NCBI GenBank assembly: GCA_018873245.2
Contig: JAEMBT020000001.1
Span: 8,582,220 to 8,646,219 of the forward strand
Reading direction: 5' to 3'
Source of the DNA: Archegozetes longisetosus
Lineage: Eukaryota > Arthropoda > Arachnida > Sarcoptiformes > Trhypochthoniidae
Length of the DNA: 64,000 nucleotides
The notes under the pieces were generated by a model. It was not told where the DNA came from. It worked only from the letters and a program-made list of their open reading frames with translations, and searched no databases. Each line of letters opens with the position of its first letter. Position 1 is the stretch's first letter. This document shows positions 1 through 13,045 of this stretch, piece after piece. Position numbers and translations under genes: made by a program.

Positions 1-491
1 CCATCTATAACATTCGCTTCGATTGATCTGTGTTACGATGATTGATAAATTTGTGTTTAAATTTGAATTTGAAACATTTTATAATTACTCTATGAACAAA
101 AGCTACTCAAAAGGCACTAGAAAGGAAACTGTTCTTATGTGCAAAGCCCAGTATTGTTGCCAGTCATGCGCCCAATTAAATTAATTAAAAAGTTAAAACA
201 AATACAGTATTAATATGGAATGTAATTAACAACACTAGTTTTCTATTAACTTAATTAAAGATAAAAATAACTACAAAATAAGTATATGGCATCCGAAAAG
301 TCCTCATATATTGAAATGATTTCTCATTATTAGAATTGCATATTTGACACAAAAATTCATACAAAATAAAGAAATTGATTCTCAATTAATAACAAACAGA
401 TCTATGTATAGGACTTCTTGGACACCCTTTATAACTAAATGGTTTACCTAAAACACAGTTAAACGATCATAAATTAAATCATTTAAATCAG

Positions 492-1297
492 GGTTCATCA
501 CAAGCACAATGTAATAGTAGTTCAAGAACCACAAGAAGTCAATTTTGATCACAGTCAACGGATGATGAATCATGGTTGGGATCAAGACTGGTCACCAGAT
601 GCATTTTCTGCTTCAGAAAACATACCTGTTAACCAAGATTTGCTATCTCTGCAAAACGATGCGCACCAAGTATTAGACAACAAATTTGGTTTTCCATTCA
701 ATCATGGTCTACAAGACTATCAAGTATTAGATCTCAAGCGAAACATTTGATTTTCTATTCAGTAAAGCTTTAATGAATTATGAATTTTGTTTCTAGGATC
801 AAAGTCTAGCTCAACATATGGTACCAGAAGCAGATATGGGAGGTAGAAAGAATAAGAATAGGTTTGAAAAACAAGGTTTCAGATCATTTCAAGATATTGG
901 TTTCAATGACTATCACAATAACGAAGATCTTCTCATGTCCTCGACTGAACTAAAGTCTAAAAAAGCTTCTGATAAAATACCCAAAAAAGGCATAAGACAG
1001 ATGAAAACGGCTAATAAATCTCGTGAATTATACCGAGAAGTAAATCCAAAAATATTTCCAGCACCGAAGAAGTTGGTAGATAGACTTCCGGTAACTGAAG
1101 ATGAGATAAAGCATATATTAACTGATTGGAAGACAATTAATGATGAGGTGAAACTTTTGCCAAACGGACAGATATCGATATCTAATACGCCAACTAAGAC
1201 TAGCATGAAAAGAGTTCAAGTTGGAGAAATCCGAATCAGACCTCAACAATTGAGATCATTACTAAGTAATAGTAAAATTAGTTTTGAAACAAAATAG
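492..1297 (+). CDS. Unrecognised protein, last two exons (partial)
   Basis: Two exons join cleanly in phase 0: about 492-723 and 797-1297, with a 73-base intron (GTATTA donor, TTTCTAG acceptor). The first block is open upstream to a possible acceptor AG at 490-491, so the gene probably starts further 5' or outside the window. An internal ATG at 562 is the other possible start. The joined product of about 240 residues is hydrophilic, with no signal peptide or membrane segment. The first part is rich in Asn, Gln and Asp. The second exon holds a basic stretch (KSKKASDKIPKKGIRQ) and ends in a more conserved-looking part with LPVTEDEIKHILTDW and VGEIRIRPQQLRSLL. I do not recognise the family. Clean splicing and codon-like composition suggest a real gene. 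It is convergent with the galactokinase-type gene downstream. Confidence 0.55.
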
Positions 1298-1966
1298 CAT
1301 CTAGTACATATTTTCGGTGTTTATCATCATCAATTTAAAACTGTTTAGTTATAAATTAGTTATCGATTTAATATATTTGAAACTTTTTTAAGGCTTCTTA
1401 TGGTGTAATTTAAAATGTGTTTTGTAAATATCAAGTCATTAATTATTATTGTTTTTCGCTAATTATCTTAATTATACTAGTGTCCGAGTTACGTCATTTT
1501 GTCTAATCACTTATGCTTTTTATTCATGATAGTTTATATTTATACTTATGATAACATGTTATCAAACGCTTCTTTAAACCTTTTCTAGTTCTTAACAACT
1601 TTGAAAGTTTGGAAAAGTTTTTGAAAGTTTTTGAAAATACATTTAATTATTTAAAAATATTTCAAAACTAATGCGATATATTGTTTGACAAAATAATTTA
1701 TTATAAGACATTTATATTATAAATTTTGGTATTAATTGATTTAGAATCAAATAAAATATTTAATACGATAACGATAACACAGAACAAAATCATAAACCTT
1801 AGATAAATGCTCTACTAAATACTAATAATAAAAATAATTGCACTAACAGTCAAAATAAATTGCATTAAACCTATAGATCAATAATTGGAAGATCAGTAGG
1901 AGTTGCAGAGTTGCAAAGTTGCAAAGTAAATTAAACAATATGTTGAAGAACAAGTTTTACTAAGAC
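1298..1966. other. Convergent intergenic spacer
   Basis: AT-rich spacer between the stop of the + strand gene and the stop of the - strand sugar kinase. It must hold both 3' untranslated regions. A short imperfect triplication of a GAGTTGCAAA-like word lies near 1901-1926. Nothing else is recognisable. Confidence 0.5.
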
Positions 1967-4108
1967 TTATAACTTATAAATCACTGATCCACTACTAGGT
2001 CCACTTTTACAGTTAAACTTGGAATGTTTATCCAAATTTGTTTCAAATTCATTTGACTTATCTTCAGGAACTAGGCTAACAATACAACCGCCCCAACCAG
2101 CACCCGTCAATCGCGACCCGATTGCACCGGAACTCAACGCTACTGAAACTAATTCGTCTAACTTCGGGTGCGAGCATTCGTATAGATCTCGACAACTTCG
2201 ATGCGAGTCATTCATTAGTTCTCCCAATTTGTCTACATCGCCGCTGGTTTCGCAAATACGACGGAACTCTTGCACTCGATATGCTTCCTCATAGACATGA
2301 AGAGCTCTTTGGTATAGCTTGAATTCGTTCAATGGTCCTGAGATCCGCGAAAGAAATATGCGCTCAAGTTCATCTTCATCAATACCTGAGAAAACAAAAA
2401 TTCAAACTTTAGAGCTTTCTATTTGACTTAAATCGGAAATTTAACGTATGCTAAGATCAATGCTATGTTTACTATCAAGTTTTGATTTTGAAACTAATTC
2501 ATAAGTCAAGAAATAGAGTATTGATACAAAAACAAATTCAAACTTACAATGACTTCAATCAGAATTTTCTAATTATATCTTAACCACCGCTATATTTAGT
2601 TAAGTTTCAAGTAATTACTTAAGTAAACATAACATTGATTTAAATGAATTATAAATTTAAGATGAAATGAATTATAACATAATTTTGTGGATAGGCCTAA
2701 GTCAATGCTAAGGTAACAGAGACGATAAAACAAAACATAGCATTGAGATCGCAAAAGAAAGTTTAATCTACCTAAAATAGAACAAATCTCTTGCTTAGTA
2801 TAGAAAGACTTATTCTCATCAAAAATCGATTTCAACTGTTGTCCCATTTGATTGAGTGGTACAGCACTTGCTTGTTGGACAACCCACAACTGGTCACCTA
2901 ACTTATAACCGGAAATCTTTAATTTTTTAGCGATAACAGCAGCAGCGAGTCTAGTTTCAGCAACTCTAGTGTTGTAATAGGCAGTGGCAGCCTTATTCAT
3001 AGATACTCCACAATGAGATACGTAGAAGTTAACTCCTGATGGAAGCTTCACATTAGTTGCGTTTAGGCTTGGAATGAAGTCTATTATTTTTGCTGATCCT
3101 TCTTCTGCTAGAATTGCTATCGCTTGATCCATACCACCTGAATCTGTCCCAATATATCTCTCGGCTTTAATGCATAGTGACGCTGTTTCTAGTTTTGGTA
3201 TTGGAGTCGATAGTTGGTCTGTATTTTTATAGACAAATAATAGTTAAGTCAATATGTTTTAAGATAGCATTGTAGGCATAGTAGATCTTAGTTATAACTT
3301 TATAATAATTGAATATTAGGATTCATTTAAAATAGAGATTTATATGTTTAAAGATAAGCGATAAATTGCTCATCAACTCTTCACAAAAGTTTACAATTAG
3401 TTTCCATAAAATAGTTAAGACATATAATAAAAATTAGTTTATTAATTCACATTATATTAGAAGAAAATAAGTTTTAAAAGTCAAATCAGTAATGGTTTAC
3501 TGCTTATTATCCATCAATTAAGGACTTGTTTGGAAGAAAAATCAATATTTTCAAAAATTTAGATCAAACAGTTAATTAATGACTGATAACTCACTCGTCT
3601 GTTGAAAGTGTGAGATAATAGTAGCGAAAGTTGAGGAGCAGACCATCGCCGAAGAACTCGAGAGACCAGAACTTGGAGGTATAGTTCCGTGAACGGCAAC
3701 ATTAACACCGGGTAACGGTTTGTCGGAACAGTACGTATCAACAACTCCTTTATAACCGCATTGAAAATAGTGATACCATCTCGGGGGTTTCGGGAATTCA
3801 ATACTATTGACATCAGTCGAGAAATCAGCATATTCTCCACCTTCTATGTTAGTCAAATTGATAGTTGAGGTACTGTTCAATGAAACAGCCATTACTATGT
3901 CCTGCTTTAGAGCCATCGGTAATACTGAATAACCGCAGTAATCGATGTGTTCCCCAATCAAGTTTACCCGACCTGGAACTCGAACCAGGAACGAGGGTTT
4001 GGTCTCGAATTTTTTACCAAAATGTTCGAGTAATTTGACTATGCGTTCAGATTGGCGAAGCTCTTCGGGAATGTTAATGACCGGTACGTTAGGTGATGAT
4101 GGAGACAT
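1967..4108 (-). CDS. GALK2: N-acetylgalactosamine kinase / galactokinase-like (GALK2 type)
   Basis: GHMP-superfamily sugar kinase that phosphorylates GalNAc or galactose at C1 with ATP, in the cytosol. Three exons on the - strand: 4108-3595, 3218-2772 and 2385-1967, with introns of 376 and 386 bases. All junction phases agree and give 459 residues, close to the 458 of human GALK2. The galactokinase signature GRVNLIGEHIDYCGY is at residues 46-60. The GHMP ATP-binding motif PPSSGLSSSSAM is near residue 145. RYIGTDSGGMDQA spans exons 1-2 of the catalytic region, and the third GHMP motif GSRLTGAGWGGC is near the C-terminus. The CGYSVLPMA segment and the exon 3 block FKLYQRALHVY match GALK2 better than GALK1. 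The start is the first ATG of the long exon and no better upstream start is seen. Nothing is truncated. The exact sugar preference cannot be told from sequence. Confidence 0.95.
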
Positions 4109-4222
4109 TCTTCAAGTTTTGAAATTAGTTTAAAGTTGAAAAAGTCTATGAATAAAAATGAAAATGAATTCAAAAAAGTTATTTAATTATGAATTTCTAA
4201 CTTAGCAAATTATAAATGTCAA

Positions 4223-4306
4223 AAATGCAAGTTCAGATAGGTTAAACTAAAAATGCAAGTTCAGATAGGTTAAATTAAAAATCCAAGTTCAGATAGATTA
4301 AATTAA
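4223..4306. repeat. 28-bp tandem repeat, three copies
   Basis: Three head-to-tail copies of a 28-bp unit containing AAGTTCAGATAG, at 4223-4250, 4251-4278 and 4279-4306. They differ at three positions or fewer. More degenerate relatives with a TTTAGGTAGATTAAATTGA core continue to about 4420. The array lies just upstream of the sugar kinase start. Confidence 0.85.
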
Positions 4307-4793
4307 TGTCGAAGGTTGAGATTTAGGTAGATTAAATTGAGTATATAGAAAACTAAAATTAAAATTAATATTAAATTGAATAATGAAAAATTGAAATTTA
4401 GGTAGATTAGATTGAAGAGTATAAATGGAGAAGGTCAATAATTGGTATTCTAATTGAATTAAACACTTAAACACTTAATGAGCTGTTAAGTGAGAAAGTA
4501 AAAAATAACTATAATCAGTCTGGTAATTACAATGTATTAGGAATACTGAATAAAAAATCATATCTAATCACTTTATTTCGAAAGTGTTTTTTCCTTAGCT
4601 TAAGTGCCATTTATTGGAAACTGATCTCATAGATGATTAGATAAAAGTTGCAAATAATGACGTTTCTTTTCAATGCACTGCTGTTTCACTTCATCAAATA
4701 AGACCTTAAATAATGACTAATACAAGGACTTATTGTTAGACTTATAGTTCAAGAGTAATAGATATGTAAAATGAATGACAGAACAAATAGGGT

Positions 4794-4796
<3 letters not shown>

Positions 4797-4825
<29 letters not shown>
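4797..4825. repeat. (AT)n microsatellite
   Basis: Uninterrupted AT dinucleotide run of about 29 bases. Confidence 0.95.
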
Positions 4826-4831
<6 letters not shown>

Positions 4832-7800
4832 ACAACCAATTACCTTATATTTGATATAGAAAATAGACGTTTACAAAAGTGTATTAATTACTTAGAAAAA
4901 GAAAGCTCAACTAACTATTGCTAATTAGAAATAAGATAAACGTTAAGAATGGTTATTTAGTATATTTTTAGCCATAATATTGAATTTTCACACTTGAGAC
5001 ATACAGACCTACAGACACATGATTGCCTAAAGCTATTGCGCTAAAACTGATGCGCAACACCTATTCTATCTTACTGAGATTCACTGCTATCAACCAAATA
5101 AAATCAATACTATTCTTACCTAACTACTGCCACACTCTCTACTACCACGCTCTCTACTACTTCAATACAAGTTATTGCTTGTATAACACGCTCAATTTTA
5201 TTTATTTTATATTTACAGTAGAAAAAACCACCGGTTGTTTAATTAAATAACTTTGTAAATAGAGGTTCTACTATTCAACCGTTAAGTCTAGTCCTTACGC
5301 TGACAACGATTTAAGATTTTCTGTTCTAGTATTGAGCTGGACCTTGAGTGCATTCTTGTGAAACCTTCAAGTTTAAGTTGTTTTATCAACTTTTTTCATC
5401 TTCATTACAATAATTGTATAATTTGGCTGTAGATCTAAACCAACAAAATAGCTCTTTCGAAACTTTGAACAGATGCTCAAAGGCATTTGTTATGATAAAC
5501 AGAAGGTTATAATAGTTTTGAAATGCTGTTGCAACTAATATTTTCTGTATACACTTAAAAACTTAGTAATCATTGATAGAAACTAGAAGTGATACGTTGT
5601 GGTGGTATACTTTCCATTAGACCTTAGCATTGAGCAAGTAAACAAGCTTATAGTAATGAAGGCAAATTATAAATCAAATTTGGCAACAAATTCATACAAT
5701 TCATACGCATCACAGGCAGGTTGACACATCAATAGTCTGTTTCATATTGCTATCAAGGATTATTAAGTCTTCAGTTGTATATCTAGGTCTGCATACTATG
5801 AAGCAGCGAAAAAATGACAAACCTTTAACTTTATGAACTTCTCTATAAATTAAAAGTGTTAATGAAATTTCAGAATATCCTTGACGCTTCTACAATATTT
5901 ACTGACTTTTCGCACACAGTAGCAATGTGAAATCTGTGAAAACCAGTTTATTGTATATTTTGAGAATTACAATAGTACGCATTGATTGCATAATATCCTT
6001 CACAAGTGATAGCTTAAAAATTATGGGTGTTTTCAAATCACTTCAGGTCACTATAGTGACTGTAGTGTTTCAATCACTAGCTCTTAAGATTTAATTTAAA
6101 TTGTGCATAAATTCTTGAACATTTAGAACTTGGGAAAAAGATTTTTTGAATAAATACTAAAACTTATGATAGGCTCTATTCATTTATGATATGGTTTAAA
6201 CATTTGCTTTTAAAATAAGTCACATTTTATTTGAAATACCCATAAATATGGCATTATTTGAGCAATAATTAGACGCTTATTAAGCAGTTATCTGTTCATA
6301 AGCTAAATATTTCAGAATTGTTTATAAAAAATGTCAAAATATACTTTAAATGTATGTGTTGTACGAAAAAAGTCCAAACCTAATCATTAGTATCTAATTT
6401 TGGAAACATATGAATAAACACATTTCTATGACATAAACAAAATATATAATCAAAGGGCATATCATATAATTAAACAGATAATAAGGAAGTCTAACGTGTT
6501 CTTTGGGTTTTTCAATTTGATTATTATCTTATTCATGATTAGGCATTATTTTAGGGACAACAAACATAGTTTGAACTATTTTTCAAAGCTTAATGGATGC
6601 GAGATACTTAACTTTTCTATAGATATCGTATGGCTTATAACTGCTTAAGCTAGGAATAGAAGAACTTCAGTGTTTTAATGCAACAAAGACAAACTTTATT
6701 TCGCAATTTTATCTAATAATAGCTTGCAAGTATTTGTAAGTCAAGAAAAATTGTCTGTAACTTCTTAGCTTGAGATGTAGTAAAAGTAACCGTAAATCAA
6801 GACAATAAGAGACATTCAAACTCGACCGGAAAAGTCATAAACAATTAGTTATTTATGTTATTTATTTAGATAATGACGTCTAACAGATCCAAATTTGTGA
6901 AATATTAAACAAATTATCGCTAGATTTTTGCGTGGCACCTCTTCAGCTTGTCCTCGAAACTATACTTTGACTTCAAATATTTTTTATGAATTTCCTTTTG
7001 ATCGAAAAAAATGAGCTATTATAGAAACAGACTAAACGCTGCAAGTTAAGATTAAGATAAAAGTTAAGAAAGTTTAAGATTCAAAATGTTTAGTAATTAC
7101 AGTAATAGTTGTATTAATTTCAATATAATTAATAATATGATATTAATAATATCATACATTATAGCATCAATTTAACTAATCTAGCTATTGATGTCATACC
7201 TATTATGTGGCCACCGATTGTTACATGTAGAGAAGTATTGATAAATGACGGAAACACTTCAATTTCAAGAAGGTATTATTCCTAATCTCTAAACTTGTTC
7301 GAAAATTCACTTATGAAAATGTTATCCGTTTCTTATCCTTCAAACTGCTTCGATATTACTGTAATGAACTTAAAAATCTGAATTTTTCAAATTTTAGCAA
7401 GAACTTCGTCACTTTTGAAAGATTATTAATTTTTTAAAACTCTACCTCTTTTAATCTTTTGATGAAATGTTCATTAGTTCCGATGATGATTTTCAAGTGA
7501 CATTGTTACTGTATGTCCGGTGAGAAATCATAAGCTTTATATCTACGTTCAGATTGAGATATCTTCGTTATATTAGATATTCTGACGGATTGTCAACTAT
7601 GAGTGCAAACTAAAGCGTAATTATTTTTACGTTTAAGATCTTTAAAAGTTATGTTAATAATGCAACAAATAGTAAATAAAGCAATTATTGTGGATGCCTT
7701 CTCAGCAGTTTTCAATCTGGATAGAATAAATGAAATTCTCAGAACTATTATCAATAACAATGTTTTAGTTAGCATTTGATTACTTTAAAAATGAATTGAA

Positions 7801-10800
7801 TTTTGACAAGAAATACCTAGTATCGCAAGAAATCGATTATTTTATATCGAAACTTGGTAACCTATCTAAACCTTATTTTATTATACAATTTTCGTCTAGT
7901 AATTCTCAAGATATCAACAGCGAAATGAACAAGGTGTATGATTTAATTCATTTTTTACTTAATTAAAAATTTAGTTCTCATAATCACATTGATCATAGAA
8001 AAAGTTAAGGGAATATCATCTGGTGTAGTAAAGTACTAAAGTACGAAATCTCTCATTCAAACAACGTTAGGGATAGCACTTATGACACTCATTCGATGAT
8101 GTGCTTAGAGTTTTGATTCAATTTTTCCGGTTTTAGAACAACTCGATTACAAAAAGGCAAAATATATGAATACGAAGTCAAAAAATCAGTAAAGCCTAAG
8201 AGATTTGGGTCTGATATCACTTCTAAGACTAATACAAATGATTACAATCTCAAACCAATAACCATAAGACAAATGAGAGTTTCATCAGTTCTATGCTTGT
8301 TATAGGTCTCTGTGTCTTTGTTCTATTAACTGAAACAAACACTAATTCTTACGGCAATTCAATCCGGAGTTTTGTCTCAGAAGTATTGAAAAATTGTCTA
8401 TTTGTCTTATATTTATTGGGTTTGTATCATGATTATATTAATGTTTATCAAAGTTATTAGCGTTGAATCTTCAGAAAACTGCAAAGACTTTTCATTAATT
8501 ATCTTTATATTCGAGATTCGTTATATGAAAAGTAATTCTATATAATAATGCAATTAAATAACTATGAAACATGAGAAATTGCCAATCCTTGTAGTGATTT
8601 ACCGCAAAATATCATTACTAGGGTAACTCAAGTTTGCAAACACTGAAGCTTAATAAATGTGACTCTGTATTGTAGACGTATTTCTGGCATTTTCTGTAAC
8701 ATTTTAACTACTGAGGAATGGATATTACAATTGAAGTTATCTAAGTGCTAGATATGAAATAATAAACTACCACTAGTTGCTCAAACAATATTTATATTCA
8801 TTATTTCTATAACAATAACAGAAAAGCCTTCTCTGAGCTTGCGCCATATTTTCTTCATTAGATATCTTAAAAGGTTTTAACTTTTCTCACACACATCAAA
8901 TCTGAAAACTGTGACAAATTGCGCGAACATCTCATTTACTAAACATGTAACAATTTGAGAATTAATAATTGGAGGACTAATTTATAATGTAATTCGATGG
9001 CATCAATATTTTATAATTACAGTTGGAATCAGTATTTTCTGAAAGATATAGGATGAGAGGAAAGTTTAAGCAAGCATTTAACATATATGAATAGTATTCA
9101 AATTAAGAACTGATAGGCTAGTGATCCACTTATCTAATTGTTATGTCGACCTTCAAAGTAATGTTATTTAGTGAGCTTAAGGCAAGGTCGCTATGAAACT
9201 ACAAATTAGATACTCCAGGACATTGTCTAATGTGCAAATATGCCCCTTAAAAGTTAATTTAAACGTTGTAGCTACTCTCTGAATGTTGAATTGAAGTTAA
9301 CGCTTGTTTATCTATATTATGAATGAGTTTAAAATAATAATCAGATTATCAGAGGTTCTCAGATATTTAGAACCTTGGTTACTAGACGATATTTTGCCTA
9401 ATAATATTTACTTAAAATAATTTTTAAATCAGTTCGTATCCTAAGAAATAATGAATAATATAATATTTTCGTAATCAATATTCAATTGATGTGACGTGAT
9501 TTTTAATGTTTTGTTCCTAATTTCAATGCATGCATGTTTATTTATGTTTCAATATTGAAAATAATAATCAGTTTCAAATGATTACAATTCATTAGCTTTT
9601 AAATAGCTCTTAGAGCCGACACTTTTGATCAACAATTGTATCTATAAATGTTAAAATTGTTTTAAAATTTCACTAGATGTTACTTATTATTGAGACTAAA
9701 TTATAATTTAGCGTAATATCCAAAACTCTTAGTTCAGTGAAGTTATTTTCACATTCATATAATATTATCTTAATAACTATTAATAGATCAATATCGGAAA
9801 CTATTTAAAATTGATCTGACTGAAAAACTTGGGCTTGCTACTCCTAATGAATAATTTAATGCTTGTTTACACTTTTGAATGTGTGTTCATCATTAAGCTG
9901 ATGCGCTTTAATTTGAAGACTTTATAATCAATAATGTTGTAGATAAGTTTAAAACAATTTTAATAGACCAAAGTGGCCAAAACTTGATATATGAACGCCT
10001 GTTCAAAAGAGGAAACACTATCATCCTTCCCATGAGAATAGCCTATTAATTATTTTTAAATAGTTTCCATATCATTTGCTTTATAGTAATCAAATGAACT
10101 GTATGTCTGTTTGAGAAAACATTTTTAATACATATAAAGTCCTTCAACTATTTTCAATGCATAGTTTCATAAAAGTTTTTGATTTTCCCATAATTATGAA
10201 GGTAATCAATTGAAAATTAATCAAGAATCTTTCCAACCAAAACATATTAAACTAATACTTAAAAACCAAATCTTTTGCATTACCTAATATTCTTTCGTAA
10301 TTAATGCTGAACTTGCTAAATGTCAGAAAATAAATGTTCAAAATGAAAATGCATTTAATATTAAAATAGCTGTTATTTCATTTAAATTAATTTTGTTCAA
10401 ATGGTAAACGTTTCATATGTTTATAGGCAGAGAGAAGATTTCGCTGCTTTGCGGTTAGCCGTATTGATCAATAGCTCACTTTGCGGTCATTCTGAATATA
10501 ATGAATCTCTATTTGTCCATATTTTCGAGAACTTCCTTTAAAACTAATGCCAGATCATTCAATAATTATGCAAGCTAATGTGCTATGATCTACATTTATA
10601 TTTAATATTAGATATCACATTAATTGGGTCAGTATGGTATTGATTCATATGATTCATTGACACGGTATTAACATGATATCACATTGATATTACATTGATT
10701 GTTAGTTATGAATACTCATGATTGTTGCTACAAATCACTCCAATCTATTTAGGGTCCAAGTGAATCATCTTAACAGACTTATACGTTAGATTTGAATATT

Positions 10801-13045
10801 ATGGGTTGTTTTAACTTTTCAAGTATCCTTTTAGTAAATGCTCAATAAACCCAAAGTCCAAATTTATTTTTCAATTACTAGTATACAAGTGGACAGCGGC
10901 CCAACATTTGAATATTTGTACTCCTATTTACTTAAACAACTCTATTATATAATTTAAAACATTTTTCAAAAGTCAAAGTGTTTCCTGATTTCAGGAAATA
11001 TTTCTATGTATGTAGTGATAAACTTAATGAATTATTGCCATAACATAAATTTAGCATAAACTTAACTTGAATTAAATGGTAAGACTGGTGTTATCGATGA
11101 GAGACTGAACTCTTGGAAACCATATTTAATACAAAGTTGCTTAACTTAATCTATAAATTAACTAAAAAGGCTAATTAAATATACTGCCGTCATATGATTT
11201 GAGTAACCAATTTATTGCATAAATTTCATTATCTTAATTAATCTTAACATTGATAGTGTTAACAATTTTTATTATCATTAATTAAAGGATTGATTTTTGG
11301 GACGAGTTAAAGAAAAAAATAGATTTATTATATATTAAACAATTTTCGTTTGAGCTATTGATCCAAAAATAAGTTCACATTTCTATACCTCATGTTGATT
11401 TCAAATGAAATACAAGTTTAATCAACTTTAAAAACGAGTGTTTGTCAAAATCTTTTCCAGACTAATGCTATCATAAATAGTACTAATTATTCACAGCTAG
11501 TCTAGTTTTATGGCTGAGTTTTGCTTAGATAAATGAATGCATCATTTTCACGCGTAGTCAATATTGTTTATGAAGTCATTATGCATTAATTGTTTTAATA
11601 TTTAAGTGTGAATCACAGACGAAATAATATCCTAATAAACATCACTAATTTTAAGCATAGGTTGAATGCCTGGACTTTATACGAAACCTATTTAAGCACA
11701 AAATCAGTACAATCATCAAGAGAAAAGGTGTAGTCCTACAAAAGTTTTGATACTGTCAATACAATTGAAAAACTTCTTTGGCAAGTTTAATAAACTTATA
11801 ACGAGTTAATAGAAAAAAGATATCTAAACCGCAAATTGATAACTGTCCATACTAATTATAATAAAAGTAAACTAGATTTAGGCTCAGATATATTCGTCAA
11901 AAATGTATTACTACCTATTATGGCTACTTCAAGTAGATGTCTACAGGATCTGAAACTTAATTTTCAGATGGCTAAAACGGAAAAAATTGAATTAGGTTTA
12001 CTCTAAACCATATTTTAATTAATGTATTTTACAGAAAAGTTAGTTGTAAGCACGTTTTGAGATCCTTGTTTTTGGGAAAAAACTAATTTTCTCATTAAAA
12101 TAAAGATCTGTTGGGATGTTTAACAACAATATAATTTATATGTAATGCTATTATTATAATAATCATTGCGAAAAGTAGATCTAGAAGTTAGAAGTTCTAA
12201 CCTTGAAGCGCTTTAGGTCCACAATAATTATGCAACTCATCATCAGTCGTAAGACTGGTTACTAGTCTTCTCAAAACCTAACTCTCAATTTGATAGCAGA
12301 TAATCATGCATTTGCTCGTTTTACATAAGACATATTTCTTATTTTTAGCATCTGATACGACCGGGTCGTTATAGGGTTTTCAAAATTCACATCTAAAACT
12401 TTTTACAAATGAATAAACAACTATTTTTGTTTTGTCAAATTAACAGAAAATATTATCTAATTATGAATTCTAATTAAATACACAAATAATAAACTTAAAT
12501 AACCATGAACATTTTGTTTCAATTAGTGCAAAATATGGAGATTTTGAGCAACAATCTATTAATTCAAAGTCAGATAAAATGTTTTAAACTTCTTTATAAC
12601 GTGTAAACAATTAAATTTATGTCCATAAACTTATAAACATTATTAAATAAAAAATAACACTTTATCATAATTAACTGAAAGGCTTCAAAAGAAATAATGA
12701 CAAAAAGTTGAGAAAAACTTGACCGAACAGTAATAGAGAAGTGAATGAAAACCCTATCTTAAGGTAATCCATTGAGCAATTTGTTATCGATGGAACGCAT
12801 CAATGTGAGAATTGGTAATAGAAAAAGCTTGAGCTAAATTAAATATCGTAAACAAGTAGCCGACCAACTGATTGATGGACTGATTTCATTGTATTGGGTG
12901 GTGTTTAAGAAATATTGACGATAAAAAAATTGAGGATATGATCCATTTTTAACAACTATTTTATATTTAAAGGCAAGCTTTGATGTATTTCTTGCCAGTT
13001 ATGAACTAAGCGTTTTTTTCAAGTTCAAGTTCAGTAATCAATACA
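4826..13045. other. Long AT-rich stretch without a recognised gene
   Basis: About 8.2 kb without an open frame longer than about 75 codons and without an exon-like run of balanced codon use. Short open frames at 5023-5250 and 7593-7775 have composition typical of chance. A perfect 14-bp palindrome (GTCACTATAGTGAC) lies at 6047-6060. It could be upstream regulatory DNA or a large intron of an unseen transcript. I see no transposon ends, RNA genes or tandem arrays in it. Confidence 0.5.

Noticed and set aside
92-178. Short frame starting MNKSYSKGTRKETVLM upstream of the first gene
   Set aside because: Possible upstream exon, but the donor is weak and the join to 492 cannot be justified.
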